NCBI GenBank assembly: GCA_009668205.1
Contig: WJYM01000002.1
Span: forward strand, 310,001 to 374,000
Direction: 5' to 3'
DNA: 64,000 bases
Source of the DNA: Enterobacteriaceae bacterium RIT691
Lineage (GTDB): Bacteria; Pseudomonadota; Gammaproteobacteria; Enterobacterales; Enterobacteriaceae
Shown in pieces: positions 16,225-26,540 of the stretch (position 1 is its first letter; every line of letters begins with the position of its first letter). The notes below the pieces were generated by a model. That model worked only from the letters and a program-made list of their open reading frames with translations, was not told the DNA's origin and searched no databases. A program made the translations under genes and the position numbers.

Positions 16225-17196
16225 ATGTCAGAGCAGGCACTGAAGCAGCAAATCCAGAATCTGAAAAAACACAACGCCCGGCTGCTGCGCATCGCTCGTG
16301 ATGCGAAAAGCAAGCTGAGCGCTGCGCTGGACGGAACCGGGCTTTGTTTATGGCAGCTGGATATTCCCACGGGGAAATTAATTATCTTTAATCGTCGTTG
16401 GGGCGCGATGCTTGGCTATCAGCCGAAAGCCCTCAGCGCGAATTTCAACGTCTGGAAAGAGCATTTGCATCCGGACGACAGAGAACGTGTTTTAGACGCT
16501 TTTTACAGTCATCTGGAAGGTAAAGCGCCCTATTACGAAGCCCTGCACCGCATGCTGCACAGCAACGGCAGCATTACCTGGGTGCTCGATCGTGGACGAG
16601 TGAGCGAATGGGATGCTGACGGCGCGCCGGTGAAAGTTACCGGTACGCACATCGACATGACCAAAGAGAAGCAATACGAAGAACAGCTGGCTCAGCTGGC
16701 TAATCACGATCCGCTCACCGGGTTGGCAAACCGGCACGCGTTGCTGAAGCATTTTTCACAGATGCAGCAGGACGACGCGATGTGCGTGGCATTTATCGAT
16801 TTAGATGATTTCAAAGCAGTGAATGACCGTTTTGGTCACCGCTGCGGTGATGAACTGCTGATCCAGCTCAGCCAGCGCCTGCGCGATGCCTGCCCACCGG
16901 GCTCGGTGGTTGGCCGTCTGGGGGGCGATGAGTTCGTGCTGCTGCTGCCCATTCCGTTAAACAGCCTGCTCATCTGGAGCACTGCGCATAACTGCCTGCG
17001 CGCGGCACTGACGCCGTTTGAGCTGGCCAGCGGGACCGCCTCAGTCGGCGCGTCTATCGGCATTAACGAAGTGTTTGAGAATGATGATTTTGCCGACGCG
17101 CTGCTGCGTGCGGATATCTCAATGTATCAGATTAAACACACCGGCAAGAACGGTGCCGCCATCGGCCAGACGCTGGTTTCGCTCTCTGCCAGTTAG
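16225..17196 (+). CDS. PAS-GGDEF diguanylate cyclase
   Basis: 323 residues with no membrane segment. A short N-terminal coiled coil (about 1-35), a PAS fold with PAC motif (about 35-150, including LCLWQLDIPTGKLIIFNRRW and VTGTHIDMTKEK) and a C-terminal GGDEF domain starting at DPLTGLANR. The active-site motif GGDEF is intact at 233-237, so cyclic di-GMP synthesis is expected. The usual inhibitory RxxD site five residues before GGDEF is absent (PPGS is found there). It occupies the place between yghU and yghW where E. coli has the hydrogenase-2 operon. It ends with TAG exactly adjacent to the convergent yghW stop. The signal sensed is unknown. Confidence 0.9.
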   Translation: MSEQALKQQIQNLKKHNARLLRIARDAKSKLSAALDGTGLCLWQLDIPTGKLIIFNRRWGAMLGYQPKALSANFNVWKEHLHPDDRERVLDAFYSHLEGKAPYYEALHRMLHSNGSITWVLDRGRVSEWDADGAPVKVTGTHIDMTKEKQYEEQLAQLANHDPLTGLANRHALLKHFSQMQQDDAMCVAFIDLDDFKAVNDRFGHRCGDELLIQLSQRLRDACPPGSVVGRLGGDEFVLLLPIPLNSLLIWSTAHNCLRAALTPFELASGTASVGASIGINEVFENDDFADALLRADISMYQIKHTGKNGAAIGQTLVSLSAS

Positions 17197-17484
17197 TTAA
17201 CGCCCGATGCGGTAACCGGCCATAAAATAGCGCACCGAAGTCTGTGAATTCGCGTCGCGGAAAAAATCCATCACCATCTCTTTGTCCAGATCATAGCGTC
17301 GGGTGAGCACGCCGGCTTCCCATGCGCTGAGCTGCCGGTCTCCCGTCTGTTCAAACATTCTCTGGCTGAAGCCCAGCACAAAGCCTCGTTTATAGTCTGC
17401 ACAAAACTGCCCAACGCTCGCCGCCGCATCGGCCTGAGCGGCATTCAACCCGGCCATCAAACCTTTGCCAAAATGATTATTCAT
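17197..17484 (-). CDS. yghW: YghW, DUF2623 family protein
   Basis: 95 residues, the same length as E. coli YghW. The start at 17484 is fixed by AAGGAT upstream and by the family N-terminus [13 protein letters not shown]; a longer frame to 17601 has no support. Conserved stretches are [14 protein letters not shown] and [20 protein letters not shown]. Small cytoplasmic protein of unknown function. In E. coli it follows the hyb operon; here the neighbour is the diguanylate cyclase, with zero bases between the two stop codons. Confidence 0.92.
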   Translation of the reverse strand: MNNHFGKGLMAGLNAAQADAAASVGQFCADYKRGFVLGFSQRMFEQTGDRQLSAWEAGVLTRRYDLDKEMVMDFFRDANSQTSVRYFMAGYRIGR

Positions 17485-17647
17485 TGCATCATCCTTATTC
17501 GCTATATAAAAAATTATATAGCGAATATTTGAGCGTTTTCCAGCACTCTTTATCGGATTACCCCTTCGGGAGGAGCCCATACCGTGACACGCATCTCGCA
17601 CAGTGTGATCGCTCAGCCTTACGGATTGGACTTCAGGCGCTAATATA

Positions 17648-17660
17648 GAAACGTCGTTTC
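17648..17660 (+). promoter_or_regulatory. 13-bp palindrome upstream of yghZ
   Basis: GAAACG-T-CGTTTC is a perfect inverted repeat 26 bp before the yghZ start, in an AT-rich stretch likely to contain the -10 region. The position fits an operator. The binding protein is not known to me. Confidence 0.45.
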
Positions 17661-17685
17661 AAAATATAAACAATAAGGAGTGCAC

Positions 17686-18726
17686 ATGTCCTGGCTCGCC
17701 AGTCCTGAACGTTATCACCAGATGCAGTATCGCTACTGCGGCAACAGCGGCCTGCAGCTGCCAGCGCTTTCACTGGGGTTGTGGCACAGCTTCGGCCACA
17801 TCCAGGCGCTGGAATCACAGCGTCTGCTGCTGCGCAAAGCGTTTGATTTAGGAATCACTCATTTTGATCTCGCCAATAACTACGGGCCACCGCCGGGCAG
17901 CGCCGAGGAGAATTTTGGCCGTTTGCTGCGTGAAGATTTTGCCGCCTATCGTGATGAACTGATTATCTCCACCAAAGCGGGTTATGACATGTGGCCGGGC
18001 CCCTATGGTGCCGGTGGTTCACGCAAGTATCTGCTGGCAAGTCTGGATCAAAGCCTGAAGCGGATGGGGCTTGAGTACGTCGACATTTTCTATTCCCACC
18101 GCGTGGATGAGAAAACGCCGATGGAAGAAACCGCGTCGGCGTTGGCTCAGGCCGTGCAGAGCGGCAAGGCGCTGTACGTCGGTATCTCGTCCTATTCCAC
18201 CGAAAGGACGCAGCAAATGGTAGACCTGTTGAAGGAGTGGAAAATTCCTCTTCTGATCCACCAGCCCTCTTATAACCTGCTGAATCGCTGGGTAGATAAA
18301 ACCGGTCTGCTCGATACGCTGGAACAAAATGGTGTCGGCTGCATCGCCTTTACGCCGCTGGCGCAAGGCTTACTGACAGGGAAATACCTGAATGGCATCC
18401 CGGACGGCTCGCGGATGCAGGTCGAAGGTAAGAAAGCGCGGGGCCTGACGGAAAACATGCTCAGCGACAGCAATCTGCGCAGCCTGCGGCTGTTACAGGA
18501 AATGGCACAGCAGCGCGGACAGAGCATGGCGCAAATGGCGCTGAGTTGGCTACTGAAAGATAACCGGGTCACTTCGGTGCTGATTGGTGCAAGCCGTCCG
18601 GAGCAACTGGAAGAGAACGTACTGGCGCTGAATAACCTGCACTTTAGCGAGCAGGAGCTGGTGCAGATTGACCAGCATGTTGCGGATGGACAGCTGAATT
18701 TGTGGCAGGCATCTTCGGATAAGTAA
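17686..18726 (+). CDS. yghZ: Aldo-keto reductase YghZ (L-glyceraldehyde 3-phosphate reductase)
   Basis: 346 residues from the ATG at 17686, the same as E. coli YghZ; the GTG six bases upstream overlaps the AAGGAG ribosome site and is rejected. The AKR14-type sequence shows the catalytic Tyr in FDLANNYGPPPGSAEENFG, the Lys in IISTKAGYDMWPGPYG and the His in FYSHRVD. It reduces L-glyceraldehyde 3-phosphate and methylglyoxal with NADPH, a carbonyl detoxification role that complements yqhD and dkgA further along the window. Confidence 0.95.
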   Translation: MSWLASPERYHQMQYRYCGNSGLQLPALSLGLWHSFGHIQALESQRLLLRKAFDLGITHFDLANNYGPPPGSAEENFGRLLREDFAAYRDELIISTKAGYDMWPGPYGAGGSRKYLLASLDQSLKRMGLEYVDIFYSHRVDEKTPMEETASALAQAVQSGKALYVGISSYSTERTQQMVDLLKEWKIPLLIHQPSYNLLNRWVDKTGLLDTLEQNGVGCIAFTPLAQGLLTGKYLNGIPDGSRMQVEGKKARGLTENMLSDSNLRSLRLLQEMAQQRGQSMAQMALSWLLKDNRVTSVLIGASRPEQLEENVLALNNLHFSEQELVQIDQHVADGQLNLWQASSDK

Positions 18727-18804
18727 GTCCCGTTCCCGGCTCGCTCACCAAAGGGGCACGGGAAATCAGCGCTGCCCGTAAGAGGGCAATGCCTTGACGT
18801 TCTC

Positions 18805-18833
18805 GATACCCTCTCCCCCTTCGAGAGGGTATC
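18805..18833. repeat. Palindromic hairpin between yghZ and the next convergent gene
   Basis: GATACCCTCTC (18805-18815) and GAGAGGGTATC (18823-18833) form an 11-bp perfect stem with a 7-nt loop. It belongs to the CCCTCTCC family seen at other gene ends. A second imperfect element with CCAAAGGGGCACGGGAA lies just upstream (18727-18765). No T-run follows, so it is more likely a REP-like element than a classical terminator. Confidence 0.7.
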
Positions 18834-18852
18834 TGTCCGCAGTGGCCAACCA

Positions 18853-19356
18853 TTACACCTCGGAAGGATCGACCCTCGGCCGCTGGTACTCAGGCCACAC
18901 CAGCGCCACCAGCGCCGGGTAAGCATCAAGACTGAACTCGCGAAAACACTGCTGCAGGTTCAGCACGTCCAGATCGCCGCGCGGCACTTTTTCGCCGTTC
19001 AGGCAGCGCTTTTTAATATTGTCATAATATTTGTACACCGCCGAATTGAGATCGCTGCAGCGGCGTTGCGCTTCAAACAGCCCGTCCGTCGCATTGAGCT
19101 CGGCAATGCTCATACGTTTAATTGTTGCATGGAGAAAATCAATATATTCATGATTAACCCGCCAGTACCACACGGGGGTAATCGCGTTCATCAACAGTGA
19201 GAAATGATCTTCCCCTTCTTCTTTACTCAACGGCTTGACCGGTTGGGGCTGGGGCTTTTCTTCCTCAACCTCATTTTTAAAAACACCAGAGATAACTAAA
19301 AGAATAACAGCAGTAAGCAATAGCAGTGCTATCACAAAATAGATAATACTGTTCAT
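18853..19356 (-). CDS. Unknown membrane-anchored protein
   Basis: I do not recognise this 167-residue protein. A single N-terminal hydrophobic segment (about 5-26, IIYFVIALLLLTAVILLVISG) anchors it; an acidic and Pro-rich linker EEEKPQPQPVKP follows, then a helical domain with WYWRVNHEYIDFLHATIKRM and two Cys. The start at 19356 is preferred to 19368 because GGAG lies 6 nt in front of it and the promoter start falls near 19370. It faces two other unrecognised genes from a shared intergenic region, which suggests a common role. Confidence 0.7.
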   Translation of the reverse strand: MNSIIYFVIALLLLTAVILLVISGVFKNEVEEEKPQPQPVKPLSKEEGEDHFSLLMNAITPVWYWRVNHEYIDFLHATIKRMSIAELNATDGLFEAQRRCSDLNSAVYKYYDNIKKRCLNGEKVPRGDLDVLNLQQCFREFSLDAYPALVALVWPEYQRPRVDPSEV

Positions 19357-19376
19357 GGTTGGCTCCATTTTTTTTG

Positions 19377-19405
19377 ATTTTAAAATTACGCCATGATATT
19401 GTCAA
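19377..19405 (-). promoter_or_regulatory. Near-consensus sigma-70 promoter, minus strand
   Basis: On the minus strand a perfect -35 TTGACA (19405-19400) is followed after exactly 17 bp by TAAAAT (19382-19377). It drives the 167-residue protein gene, with a leader of about 14 nt, and argues for strong constitutive expression. Confidence 0.75.
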
Positions 19406-19459
19406 CGAGCCTCACACCTACACCTCACTTATCTTGTTGAAAATAAAAGGACATCAGCC

Positions 19460-19864
19460 ATGATCCCTGAGACGCTGATCCCAGCTCGCTTCCATATTTC
19501 CAGCGTAGAGCCCGCCGCTATGCCAGCAGAAAATAACGAAGATTTAGCGCAAAGCAAGATAACACTCGCAGATTATGAGCCCGAAATATTAGCGGTAGCC
19601 GCAGCCAACGGTAAATCACGAAATATGTTGCTGGAGGAACGCGATCGCCATATAAAAGACCGCTTGTTTCGTGTGGTAAAAATTGAGGCTTTCGCTCGGG
19701 TGCTCAACGATCTGCAAATGGAAGGTGACATCGACATTCAGGAATTAACTCAAATTATTAACGAGCAAACGGATAAAATTAATACCGCCGGTAATGAAAT
19801 TTGGCTTAATTTAATTACACGCGAAACTACCGCTCCTCTTTTTTATGATTTCCAGGCCGAGTAA
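19460..19864 (+). CDS. Unknown 134-residue protein
   Basis: I do not recognise this protein. It is predicted soluble and largely helical, acidic overall, with no signal peptide. The N-terminus has a proline-containing loose region, then ITLADYEPEILAVAAANGKS and a charged helix LLEERDRHIKDRLFRVVKIEAF. A ribosome site AAGGA precedes the ATG. The stop is 2 nt before the next ATG, so the pair forms an operon divergent from the 167-residue membrane protein gene. Confidence 0.65.
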   Translation: MIPETLIPARFHISSVEPAAMPAENNEDLAQSKITLADYEPEILAVAAANGKSRNMLLEERDRHIKDRLFRVVKIEAFARVLNDLQMEGDIDIQELTQIINEQTDKINTAGNEIWLNLITRETTAPLFYDFQAE

Positions 19865-19866
19865 AA

Positions 19867-20295
19867 ATGAAAGAGGGTGAGAATAATAAGCCAAATTTGG
19901 CTTTAGACGGTAAAAACAGCGACGCCGTCATTCTGACGCACAACCTTCAGGTGCTGAAAGAAGAGAAGCAAATGGTGGTCGAAGAGCTGGCCAAAGCGCT
20001 GGTCTCGGTTCCCGCCGCGCTGGTGCGTATGAAGTGGCAATATCGCCGCGAGATCTATGCATTTCAGGTTAAAGAAGAGATCTATGGCGCGACGCTGGCG
20101 GAAATTGTGCGCCGCAATCCACAGCTGCAGGAGAAGATCCTCGCCCATATCGAAGCCAGCTATCAGCACATTCTGGCGCGAGAAGTGGCCACGCTGCGCC
20201 TGTCCCGTAAGCTCTGCGAAGGTGAATGGCGAACGGCCAACGTCAACATTGTGGCGCGGGAAGAACCCACGCCCACACCAGAAAACGCCTCCTAA
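19867..20295 (+). CDS. Unknown 142-residue protein
   Basis: I do not recognise this protein. It is soluble and helical with a possible coiled coil (about 25-110), rich in Lys, Glu and Gln, and ends in a Pro/Thr tail EEPTPTPENAS. It starts 2 nt after the 134-residue gene. The stop codon TAA (20293-20295) abuts the stop of the convergent chemoreceptor-like gene with no intervening base. It is unlikely to be a shadow frame: it has a start close behind its partner, and the antisense frame is not coherent. Confidence 0.65.
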   Translation: MKEGENNKPNLALDGKNSDAVILTHNLQVLKEEKQMVVEELAKALVSVPAALVRMKWQYRREIYAFQVKEEIYGATLAEIVRRNPQLQEKILAHIEASYQHILAREVATLRLSRKLCEGEWRTANVNIVAREEPTPTPENAS

Positions 20296-21750
20296 TCACA
20301 CCAGCCTGAAGACCGAAATTGCGGTCTTCAGCTCTCCGGTCTGCCGCTGCTGCTGCTGCGCGACCTGTAGCGTTTGCGCGACGTGCTGAATGTTCTCCTG
20401 CACGCTCGCATCAATGCTGGCGATACTGCCGTTAATTTGCATTATGCTCGCCCGCTGCTGTTCGCTCATCTGCGATAAATCCTCCACCAGCGTCAGCAGA
20501 CTGTTGATACAGCCAATCATGACCTGCATCGTGTTGCCCGCCTGCTCGACCTGATCCGCCCCCTGCTGGGTGTTTTCTACGGAAGTGGCAATCAGTTGTC
20601 GGATATCCTTCGCCGCACTTTCACAGCGCAACGCCAGCGTGCGCACCTCTGCCGCCACCACCGCAAAGCCTTTCCCCTGCTCTCCTGCTCGCGCGGCCTC
20701 GACCGACGCATTGAGCGACAGAATATTGGTCTGAAACGCAATACCGTCAATCAGCTCCAGGATGCCGTTAACCCGCAGGGATTCGTCACGGATATGGACC
20801 ATCGACGCCATCGCCGCACGAATATTCTCACCGCCCTCCTGTGCCACCTGGCTGGCTTCCATCGCCAGACTGCGCGCTTCACTGGCTTTTACGCTGGTGT
20901 GTACCGCCGCACCGGCCAGTTGCTCCATCGCACTGGCGGCCACCGCCAGCGACCGGGCCTGATTGTCAGTGCGTTCGGAAAGTGACGCGTTGCGCTGTAG
21001 CTGGGTTTGGGCATCATCGAGCAACAGCGAGACGCTGTGGCTCACCTGCATCAGCGTGTTGCGCATGGTTCCCAGGGCCACGCTAAACGTCCTGGCGAAA
21101 GTCGAATGGCTTGCCCGTTGCTCTTCCGTCAGCGTCAAACAGCCCGGCTCACGGTTAATCACCGACGCCAGCTTCGCCACTTCACTGGCAGAGCGGGCAT
21201 CCTGCTCCATTCTGATTGCCATAAGGACCAGGATAATGGTTTGCACCACCACGAACACCGCGTGCATCAGCACCATCCCGAGGCCCGGTCCCATCTCGAA
21301 CACCACGATGCCGAACAGGCCATATTGCTGCAGATAATTAAACACAAGGTGATGGACCGCAATCACGCCCGCCCCGGTCACCAGCGGCCGCCAGTCGCGC
21401 CAGGCCAGCAGCGCCGAAAGCAATACAAAGACCGAGAAGTGGTACTCCGTTCCGCCATTGCCGAGCTGGATAAGTAACGCCGACCAGGCCATCAGAATGA
21501 AGGAGAAAAGCAGCCGGGTAACCAGTTTTCCCGGCAGCCACAGACAGCTGGCAGTCGCCAATATCACCAATAAGGATGCCACGATGAATGCCGTCAGGAA
21601 TTGCCCCATCAGCAGGCCGAGCGCCAGGGAAACGCCCCACAGCAGCCACGCCAGCATTAACAACAGCCGATCGGCACGGCGGCGAACCGCGCTGAGAGAA
21701 ATCAAATCAGGAGAAGATGCAGGCGTGCCGGAAAAGAGTGTGAGCGTCAT
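20296..21750 (-). CDS. Methyl-accepting chemotaxis-like protein with multi-pass membrane sensor
   Basis: 484 residues from the ATG at 21750 (GGGA upstream); a frame start at 21777 is possible. The N-terminal half has about six membrane segments (residues 20-190) with short loops, so there is no large periplasmic ligand domain. No HAMP domain is evident. The C-terminal half is an MCP signalling domain with the hairpin tip NILSLNASVEAARAGEQGKG followed by FAVVAAEVRTLA. There is no NWETF-type pentapeptide at the C-terminus (ends FRLV), so adaptation would depend on other receptors. It could sense membrane or energy state. Confidence 0.85.
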   Translation of the reverse strand: MTLTLFSGTPASSPDLISLSAVRRRADRLLLMLAWLLWGVSLALGLLMGQFLTAFIVASLLVILATASCLWLPGKLVTRLLFSFILMAWSALLIQLGNGGTEYHFSVFVLLSALLAWRDWRPLVTGAGVIAVHHLVFNYLQQYGLFGIVVFEMGPGLGMVLMHAVFVVVQTIILVLMAIRMEQDARSASEVAKLASVINREPGCLTLTEEQRASHSTFARTFSVALGTMRNTLMQVSHSVSLLLDDAQTQLQRNASLSERTDNQARSLAVAASAMEQLAGAAVHTSVKASEARSLAMEASQVAQEGGENIRAAMASMVHIRDESLRVNGILELIDGIAFQTNILSLNASVEAARAGEQGKGFAVVAAEVRTLALRCESAAKDIRQLIATSVENTQQGADQVEQAGNTMQVMIGCINSLLTLVEDLSQMSEQQRASIMQINGSIASIDASVQENIQHVAQTLQVAQQQQRQTGELKTAISVFRLV

Positions 21751-21970
21751 GTCAGATTCCCATGCTGTGCAGGTCATTGTTATGCCCCGTTTTCACGGCG
21801 CTTTTATAAGACGTTCCTGTTTAAGCGTAGAGAGGATTCCGGGCTCTGCCAGAAGAACAATGAAATAATCACACCCATAAAAACATGATATATCATGATG
21901 TTATGTGATTTTGCTTTAGACAGCGCTTGCCTCGTCTAAATGGCGTTAGGCCAGCCGTTTCTGTGGCATA

Positions 21971-21996
21971 AAAAAACCGGCCAGAGGCCGGTTTTC
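21971..21996 (-). terminator. Rho-independent terminator of exbBD
   Basis: On the minus strand AACCGGCC pairs with GGCCGGTT around a 3-nt loop and runs into T6. It lies just past the exbD stop. Confidence 0.88.
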
Positions 21997-22012
21997 GGGG
22001 AATGCATTCACG

Positions 22013-22438
<426 letters not shown>

Positions 22439-22444
22439 GAAGGA

Positions 22445-23176
22445 TCACCCTACCCGTAATTTCTGGGTGGCTCGTACCGGCTGAGCATCGCGGGTATTCA
22501 GGTCGAGGTCGCGGCTTTGCAACAACAGGACCTGCGCGGCAACATCACCGAGCAGCGCTTTGTGGCTACCAATCATGCGGGCAAAGATGTTGTAGATAAC
22601 CACCGCCGGGATAGCGGCAAACAGACCAATCGCCGTGGCCAACAGCGCTTCTGCGATACCGGGTGCGACAACGGCCAGGTTGGTGGTTTGCGTCTGTGCG
22701 ATACCAATGAAGCTGTTCATGATGCCCCATACGGTGCCAAACAGACCGACAAACGGGGAAATAGCCCCAATGGTCGCCAGGTAACCATTACCCCGGCCCA
22801 TATGGCGGCCAACGGCAGCAACACGGCGCTCCAGGCGGAAACCGGTACGTTCTTTAATGCCTTCGTTGTCTTCGGCACCCGCAGAGAGTTCCAGTTCGTT
22901 CTGCGCTTCGTTAATCAGCAGCGTGCTGAGACTTTTCGCCGGGAATGCACTGGCGATGTCAGACGCCTGGTTGAGCGAGCGGGCTTCGCCTAACAGCTGC
23001 TGCTCACGCTTGAGGCGGCGCTTTTGCGACAGCAATTCAGTGCTTTTACTGAAGAAGATAGCCCAGGTGACAACCGAGGCCAGGATCAGGCCGATCATCA
23101 CCACTTTAACCACGATGTCGGCATGATGGTACATGCCCCAGACGGACAGATCCGCCTGCATCAAATTATTACCCAC
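22445..23176 (-). CDS. exbB: TonB-system energiser ExbB
   Basis: 243 residues, matching E. coli (244). Three membrane segments, with the MotA/TolQ/ExbB signature around GLFGTVWGIMNSFIGI and AIGLFAAIPAVVIYNIFAR. Start taken as GTG at 23176, giving MGNNLMQADLSVWGMYHHAD, the E. coli N-terminus. It forms the pentameric scaffold around ExbD. A Fur box lies upstream, so expression should rise in low iron. Confidence 0.97.
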   Translation of the reverse strand: MGNNLMQADLSVWGMYHHADIVVKVVMIGLILASVVTWAIFFSKSTELLSQKRRLKREQQLLGEARSLNQASDIASAFPAKSLSTLLINEAQNELELSAGAEDNEGIKERTGFRLERRVAAVGRHMGRGNGYLATIGAISPFVGLFGTVWGIMNSFIGIAQTQTTNLAVVAPGIAEALLATAIGLFAAIPAVVIYNIFARMIGSHKALLGDVAAQVLLLQSRDLDLNTRDAQPVRATQKLRVG

Positions 23177-23239
23177 GCTCTGTCTCCACGATCCAAATCA
23201 CAAAATCTGTGCGTCATCATAGCAAAACGACGTCGAATT

Positions 23240-23258
23240 GATAGTCGTTCTCATTACT
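23240..23258 (-). promoter_or_regulatory. Fur box of exbBD
   Basis: The minus strand reads AGTAATGAGAACGACTATC, a degenerate match to the GATAATGATAATCATTATC Fur consensus, 64-82 bp before the exbB start. A site of nearly this sequence is known ahead of E. coli exbB. Confidence 0.7.
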
Positions 23259-23390
23259 ATTTACATAGTGCCTGCATCCGGTGCCAATTTCATTGCGCTC
23301 ACGCAGTAAAAGAGGCGTTGTCAGGGAAGAACAACATTTTCTGCTGAATCGGTGAACAACGGGTACTTCACGCCACATTCATGTTAATTT

Positions 23391-24613
<1,223 letters not shown>

Positions 24614-24744
24614 AGTGGCAAACCGTTGGACACAATTTCAGACAGTCCCTACATAAACTGACTGTATTGTTGCGCCCAGGATCAAGGCATTCTGGGCGAT
24701 TCAGGAGTACAATACTCAGAAAATATCGATCCACAGGAAAGTCC

Positions 24745-25404
24745 ATGGTTGTTATCCAGGATATCGTCGCCGCACTCTGGCATCATGATTTTGCCACTCT
24801 GGCAAACCCCCACGTCGTGGGCGTGGTTTATCTGGTCATGTTTGCGACACTGTTTTTAGAGAATGGGTTGTTGCCAGCGGCATTTCTGCCGGGTGACAGC
24901 CTGCTGCTGCTTGCGGGTGCCCTCATTGCCAAAGGTGTGATGCACTTTGTCCCCACTATCGTCATTTTTACCGTCGCGGCCAGCCTCGGTTATTGGCTGA
25001 GCTACGTTCAGGGACGCTGGCTGGGGAATACGCCTACGGTGAAAAACTGGATGGCTCAGCTGCCGGTTAAATACCATGAGCGCGCAACCAGCATGTTCGA
25101 CAGGCATGGCCTGCTGGCGTTGCTGGCCGGGCGTTTCCTGGCCTTTGTGCGTACCCTGCTCCCTATCATGGCCGGAATTTCCGGGCTGCCGGGCCGTCGC
25201 TTCCAGTTCTTTAACTGGCTGAGTGGGCTGCTGTGGGTCTGCGTCGTGACGGGTTTTGGCTATGCACTGAGCATGATCCCGTTTGTGAAACAGCATGAAG
25301 ATCAGGTGATGACATTCCTGATGGTACTGCCCATTTTCCTGTTGGTCAGCGGCCTGTTAGGCACCGTTTTTGTGGTGATTAAGAAGAAATACAGTAACGC
25401 CTAA
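24745..25404 (+). CDS. yghB: DedA-family inner-membrane protein YghB
   Basis: 219 residues from the ATG at 24745 (AGGAAA upstream), the same as E. coli YghB. DedA/VTT-domain signature [22 protein letters not shown] and the conserved Arg-rich [19 protein letters not shown]. YghB and its paralogue YqjA are needed for cell division, proton motive force and envelope integrity in E. coli; DedA proteins are implicated in lipid carrier recycling. Monocistronic. Confidence 0.96.
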   Translation: MVVIQDIVAALWHHDFATLANPHVVGVVYLVMFATLFLENGLLPAAFLPGDSLLLLAGALIAKGVMHFVPTIVIFTVAASLGYWLSYVQGRWLGNTPTVKNWMAQLPVKYHERATSMFDRHGLLALLAGRFLAFVRTLLPIMAGISGLPGRRFQFFNWLSGLLWVCVVTGFGYALSMIPFVKQHEDQVMTFLMVLPIFLLVSGLLGTVFVVIKKKYSNA

Positions 25405-25412
25405 GCGCATTT

Positions 25413-25435
25413 TCCCTCTCCCTCAGGGAGAGGGA
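25413..25435. repeat. TCCCTCTCCC palindrome between yghB and yqhC
   Basis: TCCCTCTCCC (25413-25422), TCA loop and GGGAGAGGGA (25426-25435) give a 10-bp perfect hairpin in a 41-bp convergent gap. Same family as the repeats at 6161 and 12903. Confidence 0.75.
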
Positions 25436-25445
25436 CAAACGCCGA

Positions 25446-26345
25446 TCACGCCCCCTGCATACCCCGAATGCGTGCCGCATCTTCTCCCGGCGTCAGACCA
25501 AAGTAGCGCTTAAATTCGCGGCTAAACTGCGATGCGCTTTCGTACCCGACTTTCATCGCTGCCGTACTCGCTTTGAGGCCATCGTGCACCATCATCATGC
25601 GCGCTTTGTGCAGACGGTAGGTTTTCAGATACTGCAGTGGCGACGTGCTGGTCACAGACTTAAAATTATGGTGGAACGCCGAAACGCTCATGTTGGCTTC
25701 CGCCGCGAGCTGATCCACGCTGAGGTTTTCGGTGTACTGGCTTTCAATACGCTTCAGCACACGGCTGATCAGGCTGAAATGTGTCTGCCGACTCACCAGC
25801 GCCAGCAGCGCACCACCGCACGGCCCCATCAGCACGTGGTACAGCATCTCGCGGATGATCTGTTTCCCCAGAATACGGGCGTCCAGCGGACGATCCATCA
25901 CGTCCAGCAGCCTTTCAGCCGCGCAGAGGATTTCGTCAGACAAGGTCGCTGAGTTAATCCCACTGGCGGCCATCGACGGATGAAACAGCTCGTCTTCACC
26001 GATATCCATCAGCAACTCCTGCAGCTGGAGAATATCGACGTTCAACCGCAGCCCCGCCAGCGGCACTTCCGGGGTGGCGAAGGTTTCACATTCAAACGGC
26101 AGCGGTACCGTCAGCAGCAGATACTCGGTCGCGTCATAGCGGAAGGTTCGCTCGTTGATATGACCGATTTTGTGCCCGGAAAAGAGAAATACAATGCCTG
26201 GCTGATACATCACCGGCGTCCGGGTACCGGGCTGAGTGCCGTAGAGAAGACGGATATCCGGGAGCAACGTATTGAGCATTTCTTCATTATCTTTCAGATA
26301 TTTAATTTTATTGGCGAGCAAAAAACAAGTCTCTTCACGGTTCAT
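25446..26345 (-). CDS. yqhC: AraC-family aldehyde-responsive activator YqhC
   Basis: 299 residues. An N-terminal effector region ([20 protein letters not shown]) is followed by two AraC helix-turn-helix motifs (about 200-295; [23 protein letters not shown] and [22 protein letters not shown]). In E. coli YqhC activates yqhD-dkgA in response to glyoxal, methylglyoxal and furfural, which fits the divergent location here. E. coli annotation extends further upstream at the N-terminus; the ribosome site before 26345 is weak, so the start is uncertain. Confidence 0.93.
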   Translation of the reverse strand: MNREETCFLLANKIKYLKDNEEMLNTLLPDIRLLYGTQPGTRTPVMYQPGIVFLFSGHKIGHINERTFRYDATEYLLLTVPLPFECETFATPEVPLAGLRLNVDILQLQELLMDIGEDELFHPSMAASGINSATLSDEILCAAERLLDVMDRPLDARILGKQIIREMLYHVLMGPCGGALLALVSRQTHFSLISRVLKRIESQYTENLSVDQLAAEANMSVSAFHHNFKSVTSTSPLQYLKTYRLHKARMMMVHDGLKASTAAMKVGYESASQFSREFKRYFGLTPGEDAARIRGMQGA

Positions 26346-26540
26346 ATCAGCGTATTCTCAGGACAGTTCTCGGTAAGGGTATTGTGGTCTTTTATATTCA
26401 TTTCCTCCAGCCCTCCGGAGAAATGGGCAAGACAATGGCAGAAATGTGCATTGAGACAAACAGCCCGCAGGACCACAATACACATCATCAGGCAGCACCG
26501 CGTCTGCCCTCTTTTTCACCCGGAACAAAGGGAATAAGCC
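26346..26540. promoter_or_regulatory. Divergent yqhC / yqhD control region
   Basis: 195 bp between the divergent starts. It should contain the YqhC binding site and both promoters by analogy with E. coli. I do not resolve the individual elements with confidence. Confidence 0.4.
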
